Shown here in pieces: positions 1-17,800 of a stretch of 64,000 nt of DNA. A program made the translations under genes and the position numbers. Positions within the stretch are counted from its first letter, which is position 1. Each line of letters begins with the position of its first letter. The notes under the pieces are model-generated. The model was not told the origin of the DNA, did not search any database, and worked only from the letters and a program-made list of their open reading frames with translations. Location of the stretch: positions 4,393,001 through 4,457,000 of the forward strand of contig NC_088357.1 in NCBI RefSeq assembly GCF_036884655.1, given 5' to 3'. The DNA is from Musa acuminata AAA Group (taxonomy: Eukaryota > Streptophyta > Magnoliopsida > Zingiberales > Musaceae).

Positions 1-69
1 GGCCCGAACTAGTATGCCAGGTAGGCGAAACGGGTAAATCGTCAAACAGGTGGGGAGAAAAGCTCATCT

Positions 70-450
70 TGATCCAACATAAATGGACGGTCGAGATGCC
101 CGAAAGGGAAATTGTAGCGGTGCGTTCAAATCGTAAACTTGGACAGAATCACCACCGACGCCTGATCTAACATAAATGGACGGTCGAGATGCCGGAAAGT
201 GCGATTGTAGCACTGCGTTTAAAATCCATTAGACAGACAGGATGTTGATCCCCACCGACGCCTTGCCTCGCACGCATCTCAAAACACTGCTCACCTCGAT
301 CCAGCACAAATGGACGGCTGAGATGCCAGAAACTGAAATTGTAGCATTGCCTTTAGAATGTACTATCGCACAGGATCCGCACCCACGCGCTGTTCACCGA
401 GATCGAAGATAAATGGACGGTCGAGATGTCAGGAACCGAAATTGCAGCAC
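70..450. repeat. Four-copy divergent GC-rich repeat
   Basis: A core reading close to AAATGGACGGTCGAGATG occurs at about 81, 173, 308 and 410, always on the same strand. Each core is followed by a GAAA-containing stretch, then a conserved ATTG(T/C)AGCA segment and a GCGTTT-like segment, so the repeat unit is about 60 bp or more. Spacing between cores is about 92, 135 and 102 bp, so the copies are irregular and diverged. No coding capacity is evident; the ORFs across it are overlapping shadows in both strands. It could be the end of a longer array to the left or a duplicated promoter segment. Confidence 0.75.
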
Positions 451-2848
451 CGCGTTTCAAATGTACAATCGGACCCACCCACCCACCAAACGAACCCACC
501 CTTGCGTCTCGCATCGCTCTTCTGCCCGTCTCTCTGGATTCTTTGGGGACGGAGGCGAGGCATCTTTCGGTGGGCATGTGTGGGAATCGGGGACGGCGTG
601 CGGCACGTACCGAGGGAGGTGGGAATGGGGGGGGCCACGGCGTCCTGTTCTCTCGTCCGTTTCGTGTTACTGTGCCTGCCACGGGTAGGTGTGATGTGCT
701 GGCGCCGCATCAAAATTCGGTATTCGAGGGCTGGTCCAGATGTGCAATATTAGCTTTTCCTTCGTCCCATTATTTTCATATACTTTATTTCTGGTTGGTA
801 GATTATTATTATTATTATTCTTCTTCTTTTTCTTCTTCGTCTCTTTCTTTTATTTTAACTTTTTTTTACAAATTTTGGTCTCTTATGTCATCATCTTTTT
901 TTTTAATACATTTTTTTTTTATCTCTTAAGAGACAGAAGTTCTTTGTGCACTAAAAAGAAGACATATATCACTTACCAAAAAAAAAGAAGACACATATCA
1001 TGTAATATTCCAATGAAAGAAATAAGATTTATAAAAAGTGTATGCAAAAAATCTAATTTTTTAGATTATATATAATATTATTATTTTTTAAATAAGTACT
1101 TATAAGTAATAAAAAGTTAATTTGATGATATTATGACTGGAAATTTGTAGCCACCAATCTAAGCATATATTTTCCCTTTGTTAGCTCATAAAATGAGGTT
1201 TAATGAAGTTCCAACTAGTTGGGTAATTAGAAAATTAAAAAAATTAAATTAAATTTAAGTAAGTTTCAGTTTGGGCAAAATAAAAAAATATCCTCAAGTT
1301 TTTACCCTCTTTTTTTTTAATTCAATAAAACATCTTTTATTTTGTAAAGGATGAGATTATGGTTGCCTCCATCCTTTGTCACCACCAACTGTCTTTGGAT
1401 TGCCACGAGGTGTTGTTGCCTTTGTGCAGTGACATTCGTCTTATCGCTCGTGTCTCTCATAATTTCATTCTCTTTGGCTCTTATCTGATTTTATCGTCAT
1501 TGCTTCCACCCTTGCCCTCATTTGCCTTGCATCGTATCATTATCAAGTAGGGTGTCCTTGGCTCCCTTTATATGCAAGGGTAGAGATAACAATGAAGGCC
1601 AAAAAGAACAAGACAACGAATGTGAAGATGAACAATAACCAAAGAGGACTAGGCAAAAAAACAAAAGCAAAAGTAATAGGACAAAGACATAATATTGACT
1701 AGAATAATCTTATCTTTTAAATAATAATGGATTTTTTATGAGAATAAATAAAATAGAAAATCCTTGGTGGGAACTCAATGTAATCTCTTTTTTATTTGAG
1801 AATTTTATCTTTTAAATTTAGATATTTTATAAATATAAAGGGGATTATATGACTTAAACCCATGATCACAAGGTGATAATTAGGATTATTACATTCTTTT
1901 AGAGTCAATTTGGATGTAATTAGGTTAATCATAGAAAGTTAAGCACAACTACTGTGATTCACTATAATTTAAGATCATTATCATATTTTTAAGATCAATT
2001 TGAGAATAATTAGACCTAGTTATAATCAGTTAAGGTGATTCATAAACTTCTTATATTTAATATAAATAAATAATTATATTATAATTTTTCATACATTAAT
2101 AAATCGATTTGGAATTCTCATGTATTTAATTTGATGATTAATTTTTAACTAAAACTAATTATAAATATTTTATTAGATAAGACTTAATTATTCGTATAAT
2201 TTATGTACGCTGACAATTTAGATTCCCAATTAGATTGTAACTACATCTAGCTTAATCTCCACGAATGAGTTAGAGATAATCTCCTCTAAATCTAACAGAG
2301 AGAAACGTAGGAGCACAAAATATCATCCTTTATTTCATTTCCTCTCATCAAAATATTAAAATTTATATTTATAAAAATAAATCTTAATTCTTAAAGACTA
2401 CTCTTTATAGTTTTGATTTATAATCTAAATTCTAATTCTAAATCATCGAGAATTTAAATACACCTTGGTTAGTATTTTTTTTTAACATATCATATTAATA
2501 CTATTAAGAGGATTCAAACCCAAAATGTTATGATAAATTGTCAAAGTCATTACCAACTAAACTGACACTTCACCTAATAAATTTTAAATCTAAAGTATTA
2601 ACCACTGTAATATAAAAGCTATTTATAAATCTTAATTCTCTAACAATTGATCTTTAATCAAAATCTTAATTTTAATTGAACTTTTTTTTAATATTTAAAA
2701 TCTAAATATTTCTCTAAATACTTAGAACCCTAACAGAACCCTAACAGATATAGCGATAGAAACGTCGGCGACTCTTTCTCTCTCTTTGTATTACTAAAAG
2801 CATTACCTTTTTCTCGGATTTCTACATCGATAATTAGGCATTAGCACC
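451..2848. other. Intergenic spacer, GC-rich then AT-rich
   Basis: The first 300 bases are GC-rich with short overlapping ORFs that resemble no family I recognise. From about 760 the sequence is low-complexity and AT-rich, including TTA/TTC-rich tracts at 800-850. A tRNA-like repeat relic lies at 2508-2575. A CT-rich leader-like stretch (about 2772-2790) precedes the MADS-box start. I see no gene here. Confidence 0.6.
2508..2575 (-). repeat. tRNA-derived SINE-like relic
   Basis: On the minus strand there is an A-box-like segment (TCAGTTTAGTTGGTAA, 2550-2565) and, downstream, a B-box-like segment (GGTTTGAATCC, 2510-2520). Between them is a GACAATTTATCA segment. The same order and similar text occur at 59013-59068 in an intron of the SEC24 gene, so this looks like a dispersed tRNA-related repeat family rather than a tRNA gene. 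It does not fold into a full cloverleaf by eye. Confidence 0.5.
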
Positions 2849-3424
2849 ATGGGAAGGCGAAAGCTCCCCTTCACGATGATCGACAAGAAGAGCCGCCGGC
2901 AGATAACCTTCTCCAAGCGCCGCAAGGGGCTGTACAGGAAGGCGTCCTACCTCTGCTCTCAAGGCTACGACATGGCCATCATTGCCATGTCTTCCGTCGG
3001 CAACGCCTTCGCCTTCGCAAACCCCGATATCGACACCGTCATCCGCCGCTACGTACGCGATGGGCATCCCATCGACTCGGGCAAAGAAGAAGAAGGAGGA
3101 GGAGAGGTTGCAGCAGTAGTGCCAGTAGACAGCCCAGCCACGACTTTGGGCGTTTTGCATGGCAGCGGCCCAACGCTGGATCTGGTTACGACGCCCAAAG
3201 CCGGCAAAGAAGCCGCGACGAGCAGCAGGATGATCGGAGAAGAAACGGTGACGAAGGCCAGCATACTGGAAGACCAACGGTTCTGGTGGAACAAGTCGCT
3301 CGATCATCTCAGGGTGGAGGATCTGCGAGAGCTCGAGAAGGCGATGGTGGAGCTGCGGAACAAGGCGCAAGAACGTGCAGATCTTATCTTGAGATCGACG
3401 ACGCTCAGCCTCGGGCGATTATAA
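2849..3424 (+). CDS. Type I (M-alpha) MADS-box transcription factor, AGL62-like
   Basis: This intronless gene encodes 191 residues. Residues 1-60 form a MADS DNA-binding and dimerisation domain: it starts MGRRKLPF, carries the SRRQITFSKRRKGLYRKA core and ends in an AIIAMSSVGNAFAFANP segment. The hydrophobic strand and the F-a-h-P motif are typical of the plant M-alpha group, which includes AGL62, AGL61 and AGL23. There is no keratin-like K domain, and a single exon also fits type I genes. The region after about 70 is acidic, glycine-rich and not conserved. The C-terminus (about 147-175) has a WWNKSLDHLRVEDLRELEKA-like amphipathic helix, as in AGL62 relatives, and may serve dimerisation. The start sits in a strong context (GCACCATGG). 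Family members act in the nucleus, mainly in female gametophyte and endosperm; that role is inferred from the family. The exact orthologue is not determined. Confidence 0.88.
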   Translation: MGRRKLPFTMIDKKSRRQITFSKRRKGLYRKASYLCSQGYDMAIIAMSSVGNAFAFANPDIDTVIRRYVRDGHPIDSGKEEEGGGEVAAVVPVDSPATTLGVLHGSGPTLDLVTTPKAGKEAATSSRMIGEETVTKASILEDQRFWWNKSLDHLRVEDLRELEKAMVELRNKAQERADLILRSTTLSLGRL

Positions 3425-4617
3425 TTGTGCATATGTAGCAAATTACTTTTAGATTATCTGATCAGAATAACATTACCTTGTCCCACTGCAAAATGTTGCA
3501 GCTCTTTTTTCTGAAGATGATTCCCAAAGAGTATAAATCAAATCTAAACATTGATAGCTACTGATGTTAGCAGCCAGAAGCACAATGTCAACAGATCTTT
3601 CTGCTTCAGATCCCTCTGTAGTCCGCTGGACACCTCGAGCTTTCAGACCTGAACCTGGAAAGCTCATTGGCTGTGTCACACAGCAAATTGGACTCAGGCA
3701 AGTAATCTTTCCCTTTTGTACACAGCAAAAGATGCATGCAGACAGCTTTGGGTAGTGAAACAGTGTCATGCATTGCACCACAGAAAGAAACTGATTCCTT
3801 GGATTCTGCCAGCCCCTACTTTGCTTGACAGCAAAGGTAAGCTTTCAGACAAGACTTCTTTCTGTGATGGCTCCAAACTCTGCAACAAGAACACAGGTTA
3901 GGCATCGTGTTTATCTCTTCTCAGAGGAGGAAATGATAGTTGGTATGAGGAGGAAATGATAGTTTCACTTGTCTACCGACGGTGGTGGGGCGTCTGAAGC
4001 ACTCCTAATTGGTAAGACAACCAAGAAATGTCCTCTACAGTAACATGTCAGAATCCTAAATGATGTGCTAAAGAACAAATCTTTTTAAGCTCGGACATGA
4101 CCTGTTTCCTTGCAGCGAGATGGTCCATAGGAACGATCACATGTGGGAAGGAGTTCACATCCAGTAGACATGGGATGTGGCTGTAGCTGTCTCCTTGCAG
4201 AAGCTTCAACCCAACGCTTGGACCTTCGATGTGAACATTAACTACCGCCGGCCGTGTCCCACTCGAGCTAATTTAATGCCCCCTCCACTAGGAATCATCT
4301 CCAGCGTCATCTCTTTGTAGGGAACTACAGACAGGTCTCCTGCGCTTCTTTTCCCTGCAGCCGAGTGTGACAGCATCCATAAGAAACATCGATATGGACT
4401 GATAAGCTGACAGCCGACTAATTTACATGGTCCTCCCACTCGCACAACTTGGCAAGGAAAACGAGGAAGAAATGACAAGAAGAGTCGTGGGGTTTGTCAG
4501 CTGGTTCCCACCGTCTCTCCTCGACATAAATACATATCCCATCAGTTGTCGATGCCGCATTCTCATCTATAATCTCTCTCCCTCTCTCTCTATACATACA
4601 TTTGCATTGAGAGAACA
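3425..4617. other. Spacer between MADS-box and beta-glucosidase genes
   Basis: It holds the MADS-box 3' flank and the beta-glucosidase promoter and leader. Short ORFs on both strands (for example around 3473-3901 and 4242-4750) match no family I know. A CT-rich tract at 4573-4591 lies just upstream of the beta-glucosidase ATG and probably belongs to its 5' UTR. No gene is supported. Confidence 0.55.
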
Positions 4618-9740
<5,123 letters not shown>

Positions 9741-10512
9741 GCTCTATTCACCCAACACATTATTGGAAAAGGATCATTTGTCATATCAGTAGTAGTAGTT
9801 ATAAGCTTTGTTGTAAGCCAAATCCTACTGGGGTGTCTCTTCATTCTTGGGCTTCAAACATGAAGTCTTCATTTCTTCACAGTGTGGTGTTGCACAATGC
9901 TCACATATTTGCAAGCACTAAGAGGACTTAATTTTGACCGCCATTTAATTTGTACCTCTTGTATTTAGAATATATTATTAAAAAATTTCATGATAAAATT
10001 TCATGATAATTAAAAATTATTTTGTCAGATAAAATTATAAGGTAAATTTTTTTCTAAAATAATCAATTCGTTTGATTTTTAAAATAAATTATTAAAAAAT
10101 TAATGATAAAATCTAGATGAATTTTTAGGGTTAGTAAAGTTTATTTTATAAAAAAATATCAAACATTTTTTATAAAGTGTTCTAATAAATTATTGTAAAT
10201 CAATAATTTAGGTTTTAAAAAATATCTTTAATTGATCATTATAAAATATCTTTAATTGTTTTAAAAAAATTATTATATATATTTATATCTTAAAAATAAA
10301 TAATATGAAATATACATATTGGCAAAAATTAAATGTCACAAAGAGCCACACAAGCCACCGTCACACAGATGAACGAATGGCAATCCCCGCGTTGCATTTT
10401 AATGAAGAGCGAGAAAGAGAAAGCAACATCCTGTTCTCATCTTCTCTTCAAATAATGGAGGTGGAGATGAAGGAGAAGGCGTACCGACAACCACACAGCG
10501 GGCGGGAGGAAG
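9741..10512. other. AT-rich spacer
   Basis: The first part is the beta-glucosidase 3' flank. Bases 9960-10310 are very AT-rich with repeated AAATTTCATGATAA-like words and no ORF. The last 150 bases form the leader of the DUF3339 gene. No other gene is visible. Confidence 0.6.
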
Positions 10513-10722
10513 ATGGCGGACTGGGGGCCGGTGGCGGTGGCGGTGCTGCTGTTCGTGCTGCTGACGCCGGGGGTGCTGTTTCAGCTGCCGGGCAACGAAC
10601 GGGCGGTGGAGTTCGGCAGCTTCAAGACCAACGGCGTCGCCATCATCGTCCATGCCGTCCTCTACTTCGCTCTCATCACCATCTTCGTCGTCGCCGTCGG
10701 CGTCCACATCCACATCCGCTAA
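10513..10722 (+). CDS. Small DUF3339 membrane protein
   Basis: An intronless ORF of 69 residues. The start MADWGPVAVAVLLFVLLTPG, the following FQLPGNERAVEFGSFKTNG and the second hydrophobic stretch (about 44-63, VLYFALITIFVVAV) ending in HIHIR are the full-length pattern of the plant DUF3339 family. These proteins are about 68-70 residues with two membrane segments. The function of the family is not established. The product is probably membrane-located with a short polar loop. The ATG lies in a purine-rich context (GGAAGATGG). The 162-residue overlapping ORF in another frame is a composition shadow. Confidence 0.92.
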   Translation: MADWGPVAVAVLLFVLLTPGVLFQLPGNERAVEFGSFKTNGVAIIVHAVLYFALITIFVVAVGVHIHIR

Positions 10723-11238
10723 GTAGTCCTACGTCTACTCGATCGCGTAGCAGAGGAGGAGAGGAAGTGATTCCCGATGACTCTGCACTGTAGAAATCTC
10801 TATATGTGATTTGAACTCGACTCTCTTGTTTGCTGTCTTTGGAATCTCCATGCAAGCTTGAACATGTTATGCCTCTCTATGTACTAAGTAAAAGAGATTG
10901 CATAAATGTCAACGGCCACAAACAAGTCCACATGTATGTTTAAGCTTGTAATCATAACTCAACGATAACTATATTGATAAGTCATAATGTCTTAACTATC
11001 CGAGATCAATTTTGTACAAGACAATATCTTTATTTAACATTTATGATTACAATCCGTAAAGTTGCATCCGAGAAAGAAAGAGGTTGCACAGCAAAGAAGA
11101 TGCTACATCCGATGTCTTGTTCCTTTCTACAAGCCTTTGAAGGTGGCAAGATCAACACAGTTTCACCAACCCTACCAATTCTCAAACAAAAGAGTGGCAG
11201 ATACAACAATGTGGTGTCAAGAGGCCTAAGCTAGTCTT
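10723..11238. other. Spacer between convergent DUF3339 and X8 genes
   Basis: It contains the 3' flanks of two convergent genes. A short ORF at 10974-11234 (+) overlaps the 3' flank of the X8 gene and has no recognisable similarity. Nothing else is seen. Confidence 0.5.
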
Positions 11239-14013
11239 TCAGAAGAGCAGTGAGACGAAGCAGAGGCACACGACTAGCAAAAGCGGGCGGCACAAATGAG
11301 AAGCAACAGCCATGTCGATAGCAGGCACCGTCGAACCGACCACTGGAGGATTCAGCCTACCACCGTCACCGACATCATCACCACCACCGGCGTTTGGTGT
11401 ACTTATTAAGCCTCCTGCTGTGCTGTAACCAAGACATGCACTGTTACAATCAGAAGTCTTTTGTTTTTGATGCAGGTTGATGCTTCGGTAGGAAAATATA
11501 GATATGCTTGGACTTGTGACCCATCAATAAATGGTTATCTTTGGAAATCATTAATGTGTGTGAAGAAGGAACGTGATCTGACTTTGTAGCTCATATGATT
11601 TCCCTTAAACTTAATTGATGTCCCAAACAGATCTCGCTAAATAAAAAGGAAGACTATAGACGTAGTTCTACTGCAGAATAAGTAGTTCGTAATAGACTTA
11701 CAGACCAAAACATCATCAACAAGAACAACTGTTGTGTTTAGTATTAGAATGACTCGATTTATATGAGAAGCAAGAACAGAAGGAAAAACATATCCTGCGT
11801 ATCATAAATCATAACGACGACGATACAATACTGTAACACTTGTGATAGTTAACAAACAAACTCGTTTGTTTACAGACAATCAGGAGTTTGCCTAAAGTCT
11901 ATTGGTTCATGTAAATTAAGGTTTTACTGTCAAATCATAAACATCACCTGCATTGTGGTATAAGTATTGAAAGCATGCAAAGATCTCACATAGTGGAGAG
12001 TTGAGGAAGCATGTGATTTTTAAGCAATGATGCAACCTTTTCAACTGAGGTGCTTTTTTTAAGGACAAAACAACCATCCCATGGATCATCAATATCTCAC
12101 ACAGTGTATAAAACAGATCGTTGGCCTACATTATTGTCGTCTCTAGCAACCTTAACCATATCGAAACAAAGGAATCACAAACAGGGGCTCTGTTGTGATA
12201 CAAATTAGGGAGATAAGTGGATTTTGGCAGTGAAAATTAAAACGAGAGAAAGAGTTGATAGAGAGAGTTGAGGGAGAAAAGTGAAAGATTAAAGGAGCTT
12301 TATTTAGGTTGGAAAAACTAATGTTGTCAACTGTAACATCATATTGGGATTACAAACTTTTAAATAGCAATGCAAAACCATTACTCTAGAAAAAAACATA
12401 TCTAAGTCTTTGAAGTATATAGCACGCTAAACAGTGATTGTGAACTTGAATGCGACCTTACTGATCTAAAATGAGAATTCACGAGTTTCAATTAGCTTCA
12501 GGTCAGGTATCAGACTAACAAGAGCTGCAGAATATATAGATTTAGGATCAATGAACCAAAAAATCCATCATCTGAAAACTTCAGTCCTAAAATGAGGAAA
12601 CACCCGAAAATTAACGCCACCTCCGTACGAGGTAATAACAATGGCCAAGACAAAGGAAGAATCAGATAATCATAAAATGCAGCTTGAGATGGTCGAAACT
12701 TAAACAAAACACACCTGATGACATAAGATACTTCAAGATGGTCCATGTCAATGTGTGTGTGTGTACATGCACCAAAGTAGCTTAACATGTTCAAAACATA
12801 GATATACTAACCAATTAGCCATAACGTACACGAGTAACAAATCACAAGCAGACATTATTCACAACTATCTTTACCCATCTGATTAAAAAAAAGATAATAC
12901 TACATGTAGTTTCTTATCAATTGGTGTTTATTTTTTATTATTTTTCAGTAATAACAGGCGGTGGGAGTCCATATACCGCACTATCTACCAGTTTCAGAAC
13001 TGGTACCGAATGAGTTGATTCAAAACACAACGTCTTAAAATAAATTCTTCATTCTTTCTAAAAAGAGCTTGTAACTTTATGTTTAGAAAGCAAGTATGAC
13101 ATACCTTATGGATGAAGGGTACGTGCAGGATCCATAACCTGAAGCAAAGTTTAACAAGAAAAATCAATTTAACATATCATCCTTTAAATGCCCATTTTCA
13201 TCTCAAACCACTGTTACCAATTCCTACAAGAAGAACCCCTACAGTAAAAAAAAATTCAGACAATAATCATATGAAGTCATATGAGAAATACAAATATTTC
13301 TAAAGTTCTTTTTACTATTTTTCTTGGAAAATCAATAAATACGTATTGAGTCTCCAGAATTGAGAATATAATGTATATAACTCTACATGTTTGTTGAAAA
13401 TTGAATATATCCTACATATCCTTTTAGGAAAATATAAAACTTCGACATGGTTTTTTTTCTTAATTTTCACATATATTATTTGCTTACAAAAATTTGCAGG
13501 GTTGTAATTCCTGTTTATTTTTTTCCCCGGAGGTGAAGACTACGGACAGGGGAATCTACAAACTCGCCATAGTGTGCATCTGAAGAATTCCGACGGCAGT
13601 AGTCGATTTCAGGCATACACTCCATCCATCACCGCGGCAGAAATAAGGAGAAGGAGAGAGATAGAGGGAGAGATAGAGAGAGAGCACTGACTGGGGTTCG
13701 AGATGGTAACGGTGGCGGTGCCATGGAAGTCGCAGGCGGCGGGGTTGGCGTTGGAGCGCTGGTAGTAGCTGTTGAAGGCGTAGGAGGCGTGGGAGGGCAG
13801 CGTGTTGGGGAGGTAGCAGAGGCCGTTGGGCTGCACCGGCGAGCAGTCCACGACCCCGGACCCGCACACTTGGTCCATCGCCGCCTCCAGCGCCATCGCC
13901 CCCGCCTCACTCCGCGCGACGCACCACGTCACCTCCTTCTCCGACCCTCTAATCATCCCCACCACCACCACCACCACTACCGCCGTCGCCACCACCTCCG
14001 CCTGTCCCCTCAT
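11239..14013 (-). CDS. X8 (CBM43) domain GPI-anchored protein, plasmodesmata callose-binding-like
   Basis: Two coding exons (minus strand): 14013-13688 and 11440-11239, giving 175 residues. The junction fuses CA to T, making His109, and keeps frame. Residues 1-23 are a hydrophobic signal peptide. The X8 domain runs from about 29 to 111, with WCVA, QVC, VDC, GLCYLPN, HASYAFNSYYQR and ACDFHGTATV. The sixth cysteine of the fold (HACLGY) is supplied by exon 2, which supports the join. A Gly/Pro-rich linker leads to a hydrophobic C-terminal tail (LLLVVCLCFVSLLF), typical of a GPI-attachment signal. Relatives bind callose (1,3-beta-glucan) at plasmodesmal necks or are annotated as glucan endo-1,3-beta-glucosidase-like proteins; they have no hydrolase domain. 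The single intron is 2,247 bp. If it is not spliced, reading continues to a stop at about 13609, giving 134 residues without the GPI tail. The donor choice (TCA then GTGCTC) is inferred; a nearby GTCAGT donor would break frame with exon 2. Confidence 0.87.
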
Positions 14014-14810
14014 CGCAACGTCGAAAAGAGAGAACGAATATTGGTGACTATGGAAGTCCGGCAGCGATGCGGGAATATAACAGATAGTGAGCGCGCTTCA
14101 CTTTTCTTTCTCTTCTCCTCTACGGGAATCGTCCACCGTTGGATATGTGCATTCTGGAATCAGACGGTAGATGAAGCCAGTAAAAGAAAGACAGTTGCCT
14201 GTCTTTTGATTGGATATAAAAAGCATATGAACTCTAATTGCTCTAACTGTGACGAAGTTACTTAAATACCCTCCGGTTTTTGGATACGTGGGCTTATTGA
14301 TGAGGGTAATCTTGGGATGCGAAGGACTGGGGGTTTGAGCGGGAACAGTTGTTATCAAGAACTATGCATATATAAATGTACCTCGTTACGTATAAACATA
14401 TTTTGGATGCAACAAATAAACTGTTATGAACAATATATAACATAACGTCAAAGAGATGTGGTAAAAAGTGATAATTTAAGATGGAGAAATTAAAAGAAGC
14501 CAGAAAAAGAGCACTCTGCGAATGCAAAAGTGGGGAAGAAGCCACACCAGGAGGAAGCGAATAAAACATCCAATGTGAAGGGGCATTTCACATTCCCCAC
14601 GATGGCACATAACTGAAGCTTATGAGATGAGGCGTATTTAAATAGGGCAATTCTTGTTTGCCACCAAGTGGATACATCTTCGGGTGAAAAATTTTCAGCT
14701 GACAACAAAAGGACTGTACATCTCCAGCCATGGAAGCTGGATGTTACGGACTTATCCAGGGTAGCTGAATGAGAAAAAAAGGAGCCTGCAAATGCTTGTT
14801 CAGGAACCGG
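14014..14810. other. Spacer between X8 and CCCH genes
   Basis: It holds the promoter and leader of the X8 gene (about 14014-14160) and the 3' flank of the CCCH gene. Overlapping short ORFs near 14098-14708 show no recognisable family. No gene is supported. Confidence 0.5.
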
Positions 14811-17800
14811 CTACGACTCTGCCTCTTCATTCTCATCCCCAGCAGCTGTGTGCCGAGATTCCGATATCGATATCCGTCTTGATGCTCCTGAGCTGCCATT
14901 TGCGGTCCCTTGGGATGGTGGTGGTGCCAGAGTAGGAGGCTCCAATGAGGATCCCAGTAGGTGCCAAGCGGTTGGAACTCCGGTGGCGGAGGATGCTGAA
15001 ACACCATATGCGAAAGTACCCATGGGATGGTCGAACTTGCAGTTAGGACCAAATTTGCAGATCCCATAGCGAGAATAAAAAACACATACGGGCTCTCCCT
15101 GTTAAAATTATAGACATCTTCAGCAGTCATCCATATACTATAGAAGGGAAAAAAAGATTGAAATTATAATATAGAGCAAAAGTATCCTAATAGAAATGTG
15201 CCATATGTCCATAGAAATCTCTCAAGCTCTTGATATATTTGTGTATATGGTGCCTAAAAGACCGGGTTTAATTTTATGGCTAAGGTAACTAGGGAAATAA
15301 TAGTCGAAATTTGATCTTATACTCCATGAAATGAGAGATCAGATTGTGAACCAGTATTTCTGATATTCTACTTCTAATGCTTATCCATTATTCTCTAAAA
15401 TAAAGTTTCAACAGTTTTGACTCGATTTTTCAAACAGCCACATCTAATCGCTCCAACAAAGCTCCACTGGGTCCAGTCAAGATCTAAAGAACTAGATTAC
15501 CCCTTTGATCCCTTGGAATAATATACTAGAAATCTTATAAATCAAGTGAAAATTTTAATGGGAGATACATAAATCTTTCAAGTACAAAGAAGGATAAATC
15601 TTCGATGCAATGAGTACTTCAGGGATTGACTAAAAAGAGAAATTTAAAAAGAGAGATAAAAGGTACTAAAAGAATAAAGTATTGCCCTTTTGTAGCGCTA
15701 AAATTAAAATATGATGAAGTAATTAATATGAAATCTGTGAATATTTTTATCAAGATTTGACAGATTGTTAAAAGTTTACCTATCCATTAGTGAAAAGAAA
15801 AATTCACGAGGCTGGAAAGCAACATGAACATATGGCATAATAGTAAATTAACTTGTTCATTTTATTTCATCATGCTAAGTTTCAAGTGGAGGGACAACCG
15901 AATTTTAGCTCCAACCATTGAAGGCTAAGTTTACGGCTGTATATAAGACAAGAAATTCCAAAACAAGAGGAAAGAGGAAATCTGAGGTAACCATGTTCTC
16001 CTTGGACCATTTAAGTATAAAGTTGCCCTTTAATATCTCTGATTTCAAGAAAAATCTGCCTAGCGCGCATGTTTAAACCATGTAGCATGCAGAATAAAGT
16101 TTCATTAACACTAGTCATTGTATACAAAAGAAATCATTTGTGTGGTCTCCAGTAGACATCACATCTAAGCATTTTTTCACAGAGCTCTTCATTTTCTTCT
16201 ACGCTAGAAAGAAATAGGTAGTCATGGTTAAATAGGTAGTAGCTCCATTTCTAATATAACTCAAGTTTGATCTTCTCTGTGTTTAGTCTAGCTTGAAAAT
16301 CCTCTTGTTGGTATTCCTATTTCTCTCTCCTGATAAAGTCAACCTAGTCACTTCTTTCCTTTCAACTTGCAAAATTTTCCCATGAGAATGTTTTCATACT
16401 GATAGGGTGCATATATTAAAAACCATCTCCATAAATCGACCCTTGACACTGAGGTCATGATGGAGCAATCTTAATATGGCATCACCAGCTGCCATCAAAG
16501 GTTGGTCCAACATAGCATGCTATACTAAATTAGGAAAATACAATCAATATAACAGTCTTCAGTAGACCAATCAACTTATGATAACAATCCATATCAATAG
16601 TTGCAATGATGCAACTCAAAAAAATAAATTAAATTTCTTATGTGGTGTCAGAGAGGTTACAAATCACTAATGCATTTAAGAAGCTGGAATAAAAATTTAA
16701 TAACTCATCTTGGCCATTAATACCCTCTATCTTCTGACAAGAGCCCCTTGGAGCCATCAAAAAAGCACTGTCCTCAGCAATTTGAATTCATCCTACTTTG
16801 TGTGAATACCTTTTTTTTCATTGTTTTTAGATGGTAGAATTTCTTCTCAACGGTGTATTCTCTCAAAAACTTATGGTGCTTGTCCGATGAAAAATGATAG
16901 TATGCTAAAAAGGTGACTGCATAACATAATGCTTTAGAGTTTACAGGTACACATTGTCCTTGATCGATACACATGAGAAACTAAAACCACGATGTTCTTG
17001 AATAAAAATCAAGATTGATATCTAAAGATCAGAATAATCAACACAGAAAATTCTTTCAACAAAGTTAATAAAGAAGTTCTAAAGATTTGCTAATTTATCA
17101 AACATAACCACTCAGTGTTAAAAAGTAAATTCAATTAGAGGACCAAAGTGGTGTAAGGTGCAAAGCTGATCCTAAACATGAATGGATTATTGATCAAAAG
17201 AGATTCAATGAATAAACTTACTGGACGTAATGGAAGGCCCAATGGACTTAAGACACAATTTGGAACTGGAACTAGTCTCTCCTTGGGGTGATGGAACTTG
17301 CAGACGGCACCAAACTTACAGTCTCCAGTCTTCATGTAGAACTGGCATTCAGGTTGGCCAGGCCTCTCCGGAAATATGTTCTCTCCTGGGACTGCATACA
17401 GTCCCATAGGAGCAGAACCTGGCCGGTAAGATGGAAATTTCCCTTGAGCTCCAATGCTTGTCTCACCTTGCTGTGAGGGACCATAAAACTGAGCAGTTCT
17501 TGTTGTTCGCTGACTTTCCGGAGATGAACCCAGCTGTCCCTGCAAGGACATCAATCAATAATCATGATAGAAATGATAACAGCTTAATATACCTCTCTCA
17601 TACAAAAAGTTATAATAAATCAGAATATTAAGAAAATATTGATGTGAGGTTTTCAGGGATGTCCATTCTTCCAAGCACAACTAGCAATCACGACATATCC
17701 AAAATTAATCAGAACTAAAATCATAAGTTAGAAAGGAAACATTTTTTTCTATTAATTCTGTGTACCCCCATCTTGCAGTATTAGCAAAAGTATTTTCACA

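Noticed and set aside
740..1075. 111-residue Phe/Leu-rich ORF
   Set aside because: Product of a T-rich low-complexity tract; it does not look like a coding sequence.
2834..3370. 178-residue minus-strand ORF over the MADS gene
   Set aside because: Shadow of the GC-rich MADS coding strand; the plus strand has a clear MADS domain.
10305..10793. 162-residue plus-strand ORF over the DUF3339 gene
   Set aside because: Different frame from the conserved DUF3339 protein; simple Arg/His-rich composition.
13556..13600. Alternative second exon of the X8 gene starting after CTTCAG at about 13580
   Set aside because: It would replace the final conserved cysteine and remove the GPI signal; the exon at 11440-11239 keeps both and is in frame.
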